A DNA stretch of 64,000 nucleotides from Herminiimonas arsenitoxidans (GTDB lineage Bacteria; Pseudomonadota; Gammaproteobacteria; Burkholderiales; Burkholderiaceae_D), in contig NZ_LT671418.1 in NCBI RefSeq assembly GCF_900130075.1, forward strand, positions 2,232,001 through 2,296,000. Direction: 5' to 3'. Below the pieces are notes generated by a model, which was given only the letters and a program-made list of their open reading frames with translations, had not been told where the DNA came from and did not search any database. The position numbers were made by a program, and so were the translations under genes. Of this stretch, positions 56,109 through 64,000 are shown one piece after another. The first letter of the stretch is position 1; each line of letters opens with the position of its first letter.

Positions 56109-57257
56109 ATGAAGAAAAGCCTCAAACAGAATCAGACTTCCCCTTCCACACGTCGCAAGTTTCTTGGTACCGCAACAACCGCTGGCGCAGCAGCCGCACT
56201 TAGCTTTCCGATGATCTCTACTGCGCAAACTGTCACACAGATGCGCTTTCAAAGTACCTGGCCTAGTAAAGATATTTTCCACGAGTACGCCCAGGACTTT
56301 GCCAAAAAAGTAAATGACATGACCGGCGGCGAACTCAAGATTGAGGTGTTGCCAGCTGGTGCAGTGGTGCCTGCTTTCGGTTTGCTCGATGCGGTGTCAA
56401 AAGGTACGCTCGATGGCGGCCATGGCGTGATGGGTTACAACTACGGCAAACAAAGCGCGATTGCGCTGTGGACCTCCGGCCCGGTATTCGGCATGGATGC
56501 GAACATGGTATTGGCTTGGCATAAATATGGCGGCGGTAAAGAGTTGCTGGACAAGCTCTACACATCCATCGGCGCGAACGTCACATCCTTCCTCACTGGC
56601 CCGATGCCGACACAACCGCTAGGCTGGTTCAAAAAACCAATCACCAAGAAAGAAGATCTGCAAGGCTTGAAGTTCCGTACCAACGGCCTGGCGATTGATT
56701 TGTTTACCGCAATGGGTGCAGCAGTGAATGCGCTGCCAGGTGGCGAAATCGTACCAGCGATGGATAGAGGTTTGCTGGATGGTGCGGAGTTCAACAACGC
56801 CAGTTCTGATCGCGTACTTGGCTTCCCTGATGTCTCCAAGGTCTGCATGCTGCAAAGCTTCCATCAAAGCTCCGAGCAGTTCGAGATCACCTTCAACAAA
56901 ACCAAGTACGAAGCACTACCGCCAAAAATGAAGGCCATCATTTCGAATGCGGTGGAAGCATCGTCGGCCGATATGTCGTGGAAAGCGATCGATCGTTATT
57001 CCAAAGACTATCGCGAAATGCAGACCAAGGATGGCGTGAAGTTTTACAAGACGCCGGACTCTCTGCTGCAGACACAACTCACTGTCTGGGATGAAGTAGT
57101 CGCGAAAAAGGGCGCCGACAACGCCTTGTTCAAGGAAGTGGAAAAATCGCAAAGAGTCTTCGCCGAACGTGCCATGAAATGGGACATGGACACCAATAAC
57201 AACAGGCGCATGGCATACAACCATTATTTCGCGCGCACCGCTCCGAAGAAAGCTTAA
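56109..57257 (+). CDS. dctP: TRAP transporter substrate-binding protein (DctP family)
   Basis: 382 residues from ATG 56109 (GGAG 9 nt before). Twin-arginine signal: TRRKFLGTATTAGAA followed by ISTAQ. The mature part is a DctP-type binding protein: FQSTWPSKDIFHEYAQDFAK at the start, LKFRTNGLAIDLFTAMGAA with the conserved Arg that binds the substrate carboxylate, and PGGEIVPAMDRGLLDGAEFN. It delivers an organic acid to the DctQM permease. The ligand (dicarboxylate, sugar acid or keto acid) is unknown. Tat export suggests it folds, perhaps with a ligand, in the cytoplasm. Confidence 0.92.
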   Translation: MKKSLKQNQTSPSTRRKFLGTATTAGAAAALSFPMISTAQTVTQMRFQSTWPSKDIFHEYAQDFAKKVNDMTGGELKIEVLPAGAVVPAFGLLDAVSKGTLDGGHGVMGYNYGKQSAIALWTSGPVFGMDANMVLAWHKYGGGKELLDKLYTSIGANVTSFLTGPMPTQPLGWFKKPITKKEDLQGLKFRTNGLAIDLFTAMGAAVNALPGGEIVPAMDRGLLDGAEFNNASSDRVLGFPDVSKVCMLQSFHQSSEQFEITFNKTKYEALPPKMKAIISNAVEASSADMSWKAIDRYSKDYREMQTKDGVKFYKTPDSLLQTQLTVWDEVVAKKGADNALFKEVEKSQRVFAERAMKWDMDTNNNRRMAYNHYFARTAPKKA

Positions 57258-57281
57258 GCGGCATCGATCGCGTTTCTCACG

Positions 57282-57312
57282 ACACCATCCAAAGTATCGG
57301 ATGGTGTTTTAT
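57282..57312 (+). terminator. Hairpin between dctP and dctQ
   Basis: ACACCATCC and GGATGGTGT form a 9-bp stem with an 8-nt loop, followed by TTTATT. It lies 25 nt after dctP, so it probably lets excess binding protein be made relative to the permease genes. Confidence 0.75.
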
Positions 57313-57371
57313 TAAACGCAGACAAACGTCGCATACGCGACAACACCACCTGTCTTTGAATCGGAGCCTTT

Positions 57372-57998
57372 ATGCAGAACCTTTTATTCTTCATCGATAA
57401 GGTCAGCAGTTGGGTAGGCCAACTATTTTCCTGGCTTATCGTCATCTTGACCTTTCTTATCACGTGGGAAGTTTTCGCACGTTATGCACTGAACAGTCCC
57501 AATCCATGGTCTTTCGATCTGATGATCATGGCGTATGGCACGGCCTTCATGATGGCAGGTGCTTACACGCTGGCAAAAAACGGCCATGTACGTGGCGACG
57601 TCTTATACGGTTTTTTCCCACCACGCTTGCAAGCCAGCCTGGATCTGACACTGTATTTTGTTTTCTTCATTCCTGGCGTCATCGCGTTGGTGTGGGCTGG
57701 TTATACCTACGCGGCTGAATCGCTGGCTATCAAAGAGCATTCAACTCTTACCGCAAACGGCCCGCCGCTTTATCCGTTCAAAATGGTGATTCCTATTTCT
57801 GGCGCGCTATTGTTGATGCAAGGCTTCGTGGAAATCATACGTTGCATCATTTGCCTGAAAGAAGGCGAATGGCCATCGCGTGAAAAAGACGTGGAAGAAG
57901 TGGACGTCGACAAACTCAAGGCGATGGTGCATGTGAAGGATAAAGACATCGCCGAAGTAGACAAACTGATCACCAACAACGCAGGAGGCAAACCATGA
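57372..57998 (+). CDS. dctQ: TRAP transporter small permease (DctQ)
   Basis: 208 residues, four membrane spans with the DctQ pattern (FLITWEVFARYALNSPNPWSF, then DLMIMAYGTAFMMAGAYTLA and AKNGHVRGDVLY). A charged cytoplasmic tail of about 50 residues (EKDVEEVDVDKLKAMVHVKD) is longer than usual. It overlaps the large permease gene by 4 nt (ATGA). Partner of DctM in the inner membrane. Confidence 0.92.
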   Translation: MQNLLFFIDKVSSWVGQLFSWLIVILTFLITWEVFARYALNSPNPWSFDLMIMAYGTAFMMAGAYTLAKNGHVRGDVLYGFFPPRLQASLDLTLYFVFFIPGVIALVWAGYTYAAESLAIKEHSTLTANGPPLYPFKMVIPISGALLLMQGFVEIIRCIICLKEGEWPSREKDVEEVDVDKLKAMVHVKDKDIAEVDKLITNNAGGKP

Positions 57999-59923
57999 GG
58001 AAAGAAGTCTGGTTCGGCCTCTCCATTCTGTTTGCCATCGTTCTCGGCCTCTTCATCCTGATGCCGTCGCCAGAGCACATGACCAGCGGCCATCTTGGCC
58101 TGTTGATGCTGGCGCTGGTTGTGGTTGCCATCATGCTGGGTTTCCCTACTGCGTTCACACTGATGGGCATGGGCGTGATATTCGCCTGGTTTGCCTTCTA
58201 CAGTCGAGACCCCAACCTCGCCACGCAACAAACGCTGGACCTGATGGTGCAACGTGCGTATTCAGTCATGGCCAACGATGTTCTGATCTCCATCCCGCTC
58301 TTCATCTTCATGGGATATCTGGTCGAACGCGCCAACCTGATCGAAAAGCTGTTCAAGAGTCTGCATATCGCAATGGCACGCGTGCCAGGTTCATTAGCTG
58401 TCGCCACCATCGTGACCTGCGCCGTCTTCGCGACGGCAACCGGTATCGTTGGTGCCGTCGTCACGCTGATGGGCTTGCTGGCCTTGCCGGCGATGCTGAA
58501 GGCTGGATACAGCACGCAGTTGTCAGCGGGTGCCATCACGGCTGGTGGTTGTCTGGGCATTCTGATTCCGCCTTCCGTGCTGTTGATCGTGTACGGCGCG
58601 ACAGCCGGTGTATCGGTGGTCAAGCTGTACGCTGGTGCCTTTTTCCCAGGCATCATGCTGGCGGGTCTGTATATCGGTTACGTGATCATCCTGGCGAAGC
58701 TCAAGCCTAGCGTAGCGCCACCTCTGTCGGCAGAAGAACGACATGTGGATCTGCCCGGCTTTGCGGAAAAAATCTCCACCACGATCAGCAACAATGTCTT
58801 GCCCGGCCTGATAGGTGCACTCAAGGGACGCCGCAATGCGGATGTCTCCACACGCACCTTGTTGCAGCAACTGGGCATTGCTTTGTTACCGGCACTGGCA
58901 TTTACGCTAGCCATGGGATTGAGCTATCGCATGGCCACGGCACCAGATGCAGCCAAGACCGAAATGATCGAGATGGGTATCGGTGCGCAAGACTTGAGCA
59001 GCGAGATGCATGCCGATGATAGTTTTGGTGAACCGGAAGGTGCACTGGCCGAACCAGCAAGCGAAGCCGCACCTGCTGCGCTTGCAGAAACGCATGACAC
59101 GGCGGCACCAACAGCCATGCCATCGACTTCGGTCGAACCTGCTGCACCTACCGCACCAGCTGAAGCGAAATCTGCACCTAAAGGTTTCTGGATCGCCTTC
59201 GGTATCGGCCTCGCTGCGATGGTGGTGTTCTATGCCTACTTTACCTTTGCGCGGCTAGAGATTTTCAAGATGCTGTTGGGATCGCTGTTCCCATTGGCCT
59301 TCATGATTCTTGCCGTACTGGGTAGCATCGTGTTCGGACTGGCAACACCGACCGAGGCAGCGGCTATGGGTGCATTCGGCGGCATAGTGCTGGCGGCATG
59401 TTACCGACGCTTCAACTTCAGCATGTTGAAAGAGTCCGCCTATCTGGCAACGAAAACCAGTGCGATGGTGTGCTGGCTGTTTGTTGGCTCCAGTATCTTC
59501 TCGGCATCGTTTGCCTTGCTCGGTGGGCAGGAGATCATCAATGACTGGGTGTTGTCGCTGGACATGACGCCATTGCAGTTCATGATCCTCGCGCAAGTCA
59601 TCATCTTCTTGCTGGGTTGGCCGCTGGAGTGGACGGAGATCATCGTGATCTTCATGCCTATCTTTATCCCGCTGCTGCCGCACTTCGGCATCGATCCGCT
59701 GTTCTTTGGTCTGCTGGTCGCGATGAATCTGCAAACAGCCTTCCTGTCGCCACCGGTGGCGATGTCAGCGTTCTATCTGAAAGGTGTGGCACCGGCACAC
59801 GTGACGCTGAACCAGATCTTCCTCGGCATGATGCCCTTCATGGCGATACAGATCTTTGCGCTGATTCTGCTGTACATGTTCCCGGCCATCGGTTTGTGGT
59901 TGCCGAACGTGTTGTACAACTAA
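57995..59923 (+). CDS. dctM: TRAP transporter large permease (DctM) with internal insertion
   Basis: 642 residues against about 430 in most DctM proteins. N-terminal part: many membrane spans with LGFPTAFTLMGMGVIFAWFA, ISIPLFIFMGYLVERA and AGGCLGILIPPSVLLIVYGA. At about 250-440 there is an extra region: a charged loop (ERHVDLPGFAEKISTTISNN), a hydrophobic segment near 290-310, then an Ala/Pro/Glu-rich stretch (about 345-395) and another hydrophobic span. The C-terminal DctM half resumes at FGLATPTEAAAMGAFGG. The insertion is in frame and probably cytoplasmic or loop-forming. It transports with DctP and DctQ using an ion gradient. Confidence 0.9.
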   Translation: MRKEVWFGLSILFAIVLGLFILMPSPEHMTSGHLGLLMLALVVVAIMLGFPTAFTLMGMGVIFAWFAFYSRDPNLATQQTLDLMVQRAYSVMANDVLISIPLFIFMGYLVERANLIEKLFKSLHIAMARVPGSLAVATIVTCAVFATATGIVGAVVTLMGLLALPAMLKAGYSTQLSAGAITAGGCLGILIPPSVLLIVYGATAGVSVVKLYAGAFFPGIMLAGLYIGYVIILAKLKPSVAPPLSAEERHVDLPGFAEKISTTISNNVLPGLIGALKGRRNADVSTRTLLQQLGIALLPALAFTLAMGLSYRMATAPDAAKTEMIEMGIGAQDLSSEMHADDSFGEPEGALAEPASEAAPAALAETHDTAAPTAMPSTSVEPAAPTAPAEAKSAPKGFWIAFGIGLAAMVVFYAYFTFARLEIFKMLLGSLFPLAFMILAVLGSIVFGLATPTEAAAMGAFGGIVLAACYRRFNFSMLKESAYLATKTSAMVCWLFVGSSIFSASFALLGGQEIINDWVLSLDMTPLQFMILAQVIIFLLGWPLEWTEIIVIFMPIFIPLLPHFGIDPLFFGLLVAMNLQTAFLSPPVAMSAFYLKGVAPAHVTLNQIFLGMMPFMAIQIFALILLYMFPAIGLWLPNVLYN

Positions 59924-59940
59924 GCAAACGTGCAATACAA

Positions 59941-59976
59941 AAACGGGATGCAAGCTTATCGCTGCATCCCGTTTTT
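59941..59976. terminator. Bidirectional terminator between dctM and the HMG-CoA lyase gene
   Basis: AAACGGGATGCA (59941-59952) and TGCATCCCGTTT (59963-59974) form a 12-bp stem with a 10-nt loop, A-rich before and five T in a row after. Confidence 0.93.
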
Positions 59977-59999
59977 ATTGGTCAAACGCTTTACTCTGA

Positions 60000-60929
60000 T
60001 TAGCCGCAGCCCGGTGCGCGTTTTGCTGCAATCGCATTACCGGCACGACTTACTGCTTTGCGACCCAGTTTCTCCGAGATGAACTGTCCTGCATCGACTA
60101 CCGCATTGAGATCGATGCCAGTTTCTATGCCCAAGCCCTGCATCATGTACAGCACGTCTTCCGTTGCAACGTTACCAGTCGCACCTTTGGCGTACGGACA
60201 ACCACCAAGGCCCGCTACCGAAGCGTGATAAATCGAGATACCAACTTCCAGACTCGCATAGATATTTGCCAAAGCCTGACCGTAGGTATCGTGGAAGTGA
60301 CCGGACAACCTATCGATAGGAAATTCTTCTATCGCGCGCTGCATCACTGTTTGTACATGACGCGGTGTCGCCACGCCTATGGTGTCAGCGATATCGATTT
60401 CATCACAGCCTAGCTCGCGCAATTGACGCACGACATCGGCCACGCTATCCGCTGTTACTTCACCTTGATATGGGCAACCGAAGGCGCAACTCAGCGCACC
60501 ACGCAAACGCAGATTATGTTGCTTGGCCGCTTGCGCGACATCGCGGAAACGCGCTATCGATTCGGCGATAGAACAATTGATATTCTTTTGCGAGAAGGCT
60601 TCCGATGCTGCGGCAAAAATCACCACTTCATCGACACCCGCGGCGAGTGCGGCTTCAAAGCCTTTCATATTCGGCACCAATGCAGAATAAATCGCATCGG
60701 GTCGTCGTGTAATGCCAGCCATCACTTCCGACGAGGTCGCCATCTGCGGCACCCACTTCGGCGAAACAAAGGAAGCTGCCTCGATATTCGGGAAGCCGGC
60801 TTGCGACAGGCGATTCACCAGTTCTATCTTGGTGTCAGCACTAATGGTTTGCTGCTCGTTTTGCAAACCGTCGCGCGGACCGACTTCGACGATCTTGACG
60901 GATGCTGGCAGTTGTTTGGCAAGATTCAA
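60000..60929 (-). CDS. mvaB: Hydroxymethylglutaryl-CoA lyase
   Basis: 309 residues, TIM-barrel lyase of the HMGL family. VEVGPRDGLQNEQQ starts the barrel; EAASFVSPKWVPQMA and DTIGVATP carry metal-site and substrate residues; HFHDTYGQALAN and the active-site Cys in GLGGCPYAKGATGN complete it. It cleaves HMG-CoA to acetoacetate and acetyl-CoA in leucine breakdown. The neighbouring leucine genes are not in this window. Convergent with dctM, and preceded by a terminator that separates it from bioB. Confidence 0.94.
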   Translation of the reverse strand: MNLAKQLPASVKIVEVGPRDGLQNEQQTISADTKIELVNRLSQAGFPNIEAASFVSPKWVPQMATSSEVMAGITRRPDAIYSALVPNMKGFEAALAAGVDEVVIFAAASEAFSQKNINCSIAESIARFRDVAQAAKQHNLRLRGALSCAFGCPYQGEVTADSVADVVRQLRELGCDEIDIADTIGVATPRHVQTVMQRAIEEFPIDRLSGHFHDTYGQALANIYASLEVGISIYHASVAGLGGCPYAKGATGNVATEDVLYMMQGLGIETGIDLNAVVDAGQFISEKLGRKAVSRAGNAIAAKRAPGCG

Positions 60930-60954
60930 TTGAGGAACCTCATTAGAAGGAAAA

Positions 60955-60983
60955 ACGGCCGGTCGATAAAATCAACCGGCCGT
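60955..60983 (-). terminator. Terminator of the biotin operon
   Basis: On the minus strand ACGGCCGGT and ACCGGCCGT form a 9-bp stem with an 11-nt loop followed by TTTTT. It lies 36 nt past the bioB stop and 26 nt before the HMG-CoA lyase gene. Confidence 0.9.
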
Positions 60984-61018
60984 AGCTATATCGTCAAACG
61001 ATATTTAGGAACACATGA

Positions 61019-62038
61019 TTACGACGGTGTAACGTCGCAGCGTGCATCAATCGCAGTGCTGCGTGTATGCATGCCGAGCTTCTCCAACAACTCCTGATCA
61101 GCCATCGCTTCCGGATTGCCAGTGGTCAGCAATTTGTCGCCGTAGAAAATCGAGTTCGCACCAGCAACGAAACATAAAGCTTGAATCGCTTCACCCATTT
61201 CGCGACGACCTGCGGACAAACGCACACGCGCTTTCGGCATCGTGATGCGAGCGACAGCGACAGTACGTACGAACTCCAATGGATCGATAGGATCGGTACC
61301 GTGCAAAGGCGTGCCTTCAACCTGCACCAGATTGTTGACCGGCACTGATTCTGGATACGGATCCATATTGCACAATTGCGCGATCAAGCCTGCGCGTTGC
61401 AAACGCGATTCGCCCATGCCGACGATACCGCCGCAGCACACCTTGATACCAGCGCCGCGCACGCGACCCAATGTGTCGATACGGTTTTGGTAATCACGGG
61501 TCGAGATCACGTTCGAGTAAAACTCAGGTGCAGTATCCAGATTGTGGTTGTAGTAATCGAGACCGGCATTTTTCAATTTCTCGGCCTGGCCTTCGCCCAG
61601 CATGCCGAGCGTGGCGCAAGTTTCCAGGCCCATGGCCTTCACTTCACGCACCATCTCTTCAACTTTTTCCAGATCGCGGTCTTTTGGTTCGCGCCATGCT
61701 GCACCCATGCAGAAGCGGGTTGCGCCGTGCGCTTTGGCTTCACGCGCTGCGGTCAGCACTTCTTCCAGTGGCAGAATTTTTTGTGCTGTGACGCCAGTGT
61801 CGTAACGCGCAGCTTGCGGGCAATAGCCGCAATCTTCCGGGCAGCCACCGGTCTTGATCGACAACAAAGTCGCCAGTTCCACTTCCGTTGGATCGAAGTT
61901 TTCGCGATGCACGGTTTGCGCACGGAAGATCAAATCGTTGAACGGCAGATTGAACAAGGCCAACACCTCATCCACCGGCCACGCGGTTGGAACGATAGGT
62001 GCGACAGGCGCTTGAAAAGTTACAGGTTGCGACGACAT
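61019..62038 (-). CDS. bioB: Biotin synthase BioB
   Basis: 339 residues, radical SAM enzyme. The CxxxCxxC cluster motif is [16 protein letters not shown]. Later Cys and Arg ligands of the second [2Fe-2S] cluster fall in [22 protein letters not shown] and [10 protein letters not shown]. It inserts sulphur into dethiobiotin. Last gene of the minus-strand bioF-bioD-bioB group, 42 nt after bioD, and closed by a terminator. Confidence 0.97.
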   Translation of the reverse strand: MSSQPVTFQAPVAPIVPTAWPVDEVLALFNLPFNDLIFRAQTVHRENFDPTEVELATLLSIKTGGCPEDCGYCPQAARYDTGVTAQKILPLEEVLTAAREAKAHGATRFCMGAAWREPKDRDLEKVEEMVREVKAMGLETCATLGMLGEGQAEKLKNAGLDYYNHNLDTAPEFYSNVISTRDYQNRIDTLGRVRGAGIKVCCGGIVGMGESRLQRAGLIAQLCNMDPYPESVPVNNLVQVEGTPLHGTDPIDPLEFVRTVAVARITMPKARVRLSAGRREMGEAIQALCFVAGANSIFYGDKLLTTGNPEAMADQELLEKLGMHTRSTAIDARCDVTPS

Positions 62039-62080
62039 CGAAAAACTCCTGACTAAAATTTAAATCGGGTATTCGCCAGA

Positions 62081-62791
62081 TCAGGCCTTGGGCCAATTCG
62101 GCAAACACGAAAAATCCAGATACGAAGCAGCGGCAGCAGGCAAGGGCGCAGCCAAACGCGGCACACAACCCAGCAGCGGCGCGGGCAAACGCGCAACCAA
62201 TGCTTCGACATTATCCTCAGCAAATGCCATGCCCGCATCGACTGTATTGGCTACCCAGCCCACCAACTTCAGCCCACGCGCAGCAATCGCATCGGCGGTC
62301 AGCAGGGCATGATTCAAGCAACCCAACCGCAGCCCGACCACCATTATGACCGGCAAACCCAGTTCTTGGGCTAAATCCGCAGTATCAGCATGATCAGACA
62401 AAGGCACGCGGAAGCCGCCGACACCCTCGACCACCACGGCATCTGCCAGCTCACGGACTTGCGCATAACAGCTCTTAATATGCGCGATATCTATAGAAAC
62501 ACCTTGCAACTTCGCCGAAACATGTGGTGCAGCCGCCTCATGCAACAGATATGGCGTCGCCAATTTTGGTGGCAAAACCACGTTGGCAGCCTGCGCCAAC
62601 GCGTCAGCGTCGTCATTGTGCCAGACCTGACCAGCACTTGTCTGAATTGCAGTTGCTCCAGCGGCAACGCTTTTGATCGCTGCCGCGCGTACGCCTCTTT
62701 CCACCAACGCATGCAGCAAGGCAGTGGAAATCATCGTTTTACCGATTTCGGTATCGGTGCCGGTCACAAAACAATTAAAAGTAGCTGTCAT
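62081..62791 (-). CDS. bioD: Dethiobiotin synthetase BioD
   Basis: 236 residues from ATG 62791, one base after the bioF stop. P-loop CFVTGTDTEIGKTMIS at the N-terminus, substrate Lys in AAIKSVAAG, and VVVEGVGGFRVPLSD, the third conserved loop. It makes dethiobiotin from diaminopelargonate, CO2 and ATP. The usual KPV motif here is KSV. Confidence 0.94.
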   Translation of the reverse strand: MTATFNCFVTGTDTEIGKTMISTALLHALVERGVRAAAIKSVAAGATAIQTSAGQVWHNDDADALAQAANVVLPPKLATPYLLHEAAAPHVSAKLQGVSIDIAHIKSCYAQVRELADAVVVEGVGGFRVPLSDHADTADLAQELGLPVIMVVGLRLGCLNHALLTADAIAARGLKLVGWVANTVDAGMAFAEDNVEALVARLPAPLLGCVPRLAAPLPAAAASYLDFSCLPNWPKA

Positions 62792-62792
62792 C

Positions 62793-63977
62793 TCAATTCT
62801 GCTTTTCCAGTTGGTGCAACACATCGACAAGCTGCGCGACATCGGCGGCGGTATGCGCTGCCGACAAGGTCACACGCAAACGTGCGGTACCGGCAGGTAC
62901 AGTCGGCGGACGAATTGCCGGTACCCAGATATTTTGTTCATACAAAGCCGCTGCGATTTTCATCGCCTCATCATTCGCACCGATGACGACAGGTTGAATC
63001 GCGGTATCCGATGCCAAGGCTTGCCAGCGTTGTAGTTGCAAAGCACTGCGCCATTGCGCAATCAAGGTCTGCAAATGCGCACGACGTTCTGCGCCTTCCG
63101 CACCTTCGATAATATCCAGACTGGTCAGCAGCGCATGTGCGACTGCCGGTGGTGCAGCCGTCGTATAAATATACGGACGTGCACGTTGCACCATCCACTC
63201 GATCACACTCTTATGCGCGGCGACAAATGCGCCAGCCACACCAGCCGCCTTGCCCAAGGTCCCCATATAAACCAGATTAGGTGAACGCAAAGCAAAGTGC
63301 TCCAGCACACCGCGCCCATGTTCACCAAGTACACCAAAGCCGTGCGCGTCATCCACCACCAACCACGCATCATGCTGTTCGCACAAAGCCAGCAATTGCG
63401 GCAGGGCGGCCAGATCGCCATCCATGCTGAACACACTATCGGTCACCACCATCTTGTTGCTCGAAGTACTAGCGGCGAGCAAGGCAGCAAGTTTTTCCAA
63501 ATCACCATGCGGATAGACATGCACATTCGCACGCGACAAACGCGCACCATCGATCAGCGACGCATGATTCAGTGATTCAGAAAACAGATCAGCACCGCTG
63601 CCGGACAATGCACTCAAGATTGCAATGTTAGCCATGTAGCCGGTGCAAAAATACAAAGCACGCGCATCTACTATCTGCGGCGATACAAACTCAGCCAGAC
63701 GTTCTTCCAACTCGGCATGCGCGCGTGAATGGCCGCTGATCAAATGCGATGCACCACTACCGGCACCGTAGATGCTGGCACCTTCCTGCAAGGCATTCAC
63801 TATGCGTGGATGCGCAGCCAGACCGAGATAATCATTGCTGCAAAAAGCCAGCATCTCGCGACCATCAACTTGCACGCGTGGTGCGCATGGCGATTCAGTT
63901 GTGCGACGGCGACGACGCAAGCTTTGCGCATCGAGCTGAGCGAGTTGCTGTTCCAGTCCTGCGATCAACTTGCTCAT
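62793..63977 (-). CDS. bioF: 8-amino-7-oxononanoate synthase BioF
   Basis: 394 residues, fold-type I PLP alpha-oxoamine synthase. [17 protein letters not shown] in the N-terminal half, [12 protein letters not shown] for the CoA/PLP region, the PLP Asp-His in [17 protein letters not shown] and the Schiff-base Lys in [14 protein letters not shown]. It joins pimeloyl thioester with alanine in biotin synthesis. First biotin gene seen; an upstream bioA or bioC could lie beyond 64000. The gap to bioD is one base, so they are coupled. Confidence 0.95.
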   Translation of the reverse strand: MSKLIAGLEQQLAQLDAQSLRRRRRTTESPCAPRVQVDGREMLAFCSNDYLGLAAHPRIVNALQEGASIYGAGSGASHLISGHSRAHAELEERLAEFVSPQIVDARALYFCTGYMANIAILSALSGSGADLFSESLNHASLIDGARLSRANVHVYPHGDLEKLAALLAASTSSNKMVVTDSVFSMDGDLAALPQLLALCEQHDAWLVVDDAHGFGVLGEHGRGVLEHFALRSPNLVYMGTLGKAAGVAGAFVAAHKSVIEWMVQRARPYIYTTAAPPAVAHALLTSLDIIEGAEGAERRAHLQTLIAQWRSALQLQRWQALASDTAIQPVVIGANDEAMKIAAALYEQNIWVPAIRPPTVPAGTARLRVTLSAAHTAADVAQLVDVLHQLEKQN

Positions 63978-64000
63978 GTGCGCATTACCTTTTCAAAAAC

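Overview
The window looks like a chromosomal segment of a betaproteobacterium, most probably Oxalobacteraceae (Herminiimonas/Janthinobacterium-like). This is inferred from protein style and gene neighbourhoods (def-fmt / LysM / dprA / smg / topB, DUF1840, DUF3567, DUF4390-ntrY-ntrX), not from a database search. Most of it is ordinary, moderately GC-rich core genome.

Left part (1-4226). A nitrogen-control operon on the minus strand (porin-like protein, glnK, amtB running off the edge) has a sigma-54 type promoter and an NtrC-like palindrome upstream. Divergent from it are ubiK, an unknown gene and the 5' part of comM.

The main feature is a 12.0 kb AT-rich element (4227-16225) inserted in comM directly after its Walker B motif. 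Both junctions carry the hexamer TGCCCG, and precise removal restores an uninterrupted 507-codon comM. The element encodes a minus-strand operon of three tyrosine-recombinase-like proteins plus a small HTH/coiled-coil protein, an arrangement resembling Tn554 (TnpA/TnpB/TnpC) and RIT elements. Its cargo is a SIR2-HerA pair (a known type of anti-phage defence), a divergent Mrr-like nuclease, and a left-end group made of two tiny single-pass membrane proteins, a two-winged-helix protein and a 66-residue protein.

Middle part (16226-39929). It holds the comM 3' part, an Xni-like exonuclease, a chemotaxis receptor, rsmB, an NtrY-like kinase with an NtrX-like regulator lacking AAA+, a CobW-like remnant protein, a TrmB-like methylase, a DUF1045-PhnN fusion, metH, a possible arginine-to-glutamate semialdehyde operon (guanidino hydrolase plus rocD) with a divergent Lrp regulator, and fmt/def.

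Right part (40099-64000). It holds a LysM protein, dprA, smg, topB, a peroxiredoxin, alkylation repair genes (ogt, Ada-AlkA type glycosylase), a YdeP-type molybdoenzyme with a divergent MocR regulator, ynfA, a GNAT enzyme, a TRAP transporter (dctPQM, with an enlarged DctM), HMG-CoA lyase and the biotin genes bioF-bioD-bioB. No rRNA, tRNA or CRISPR array was seen.
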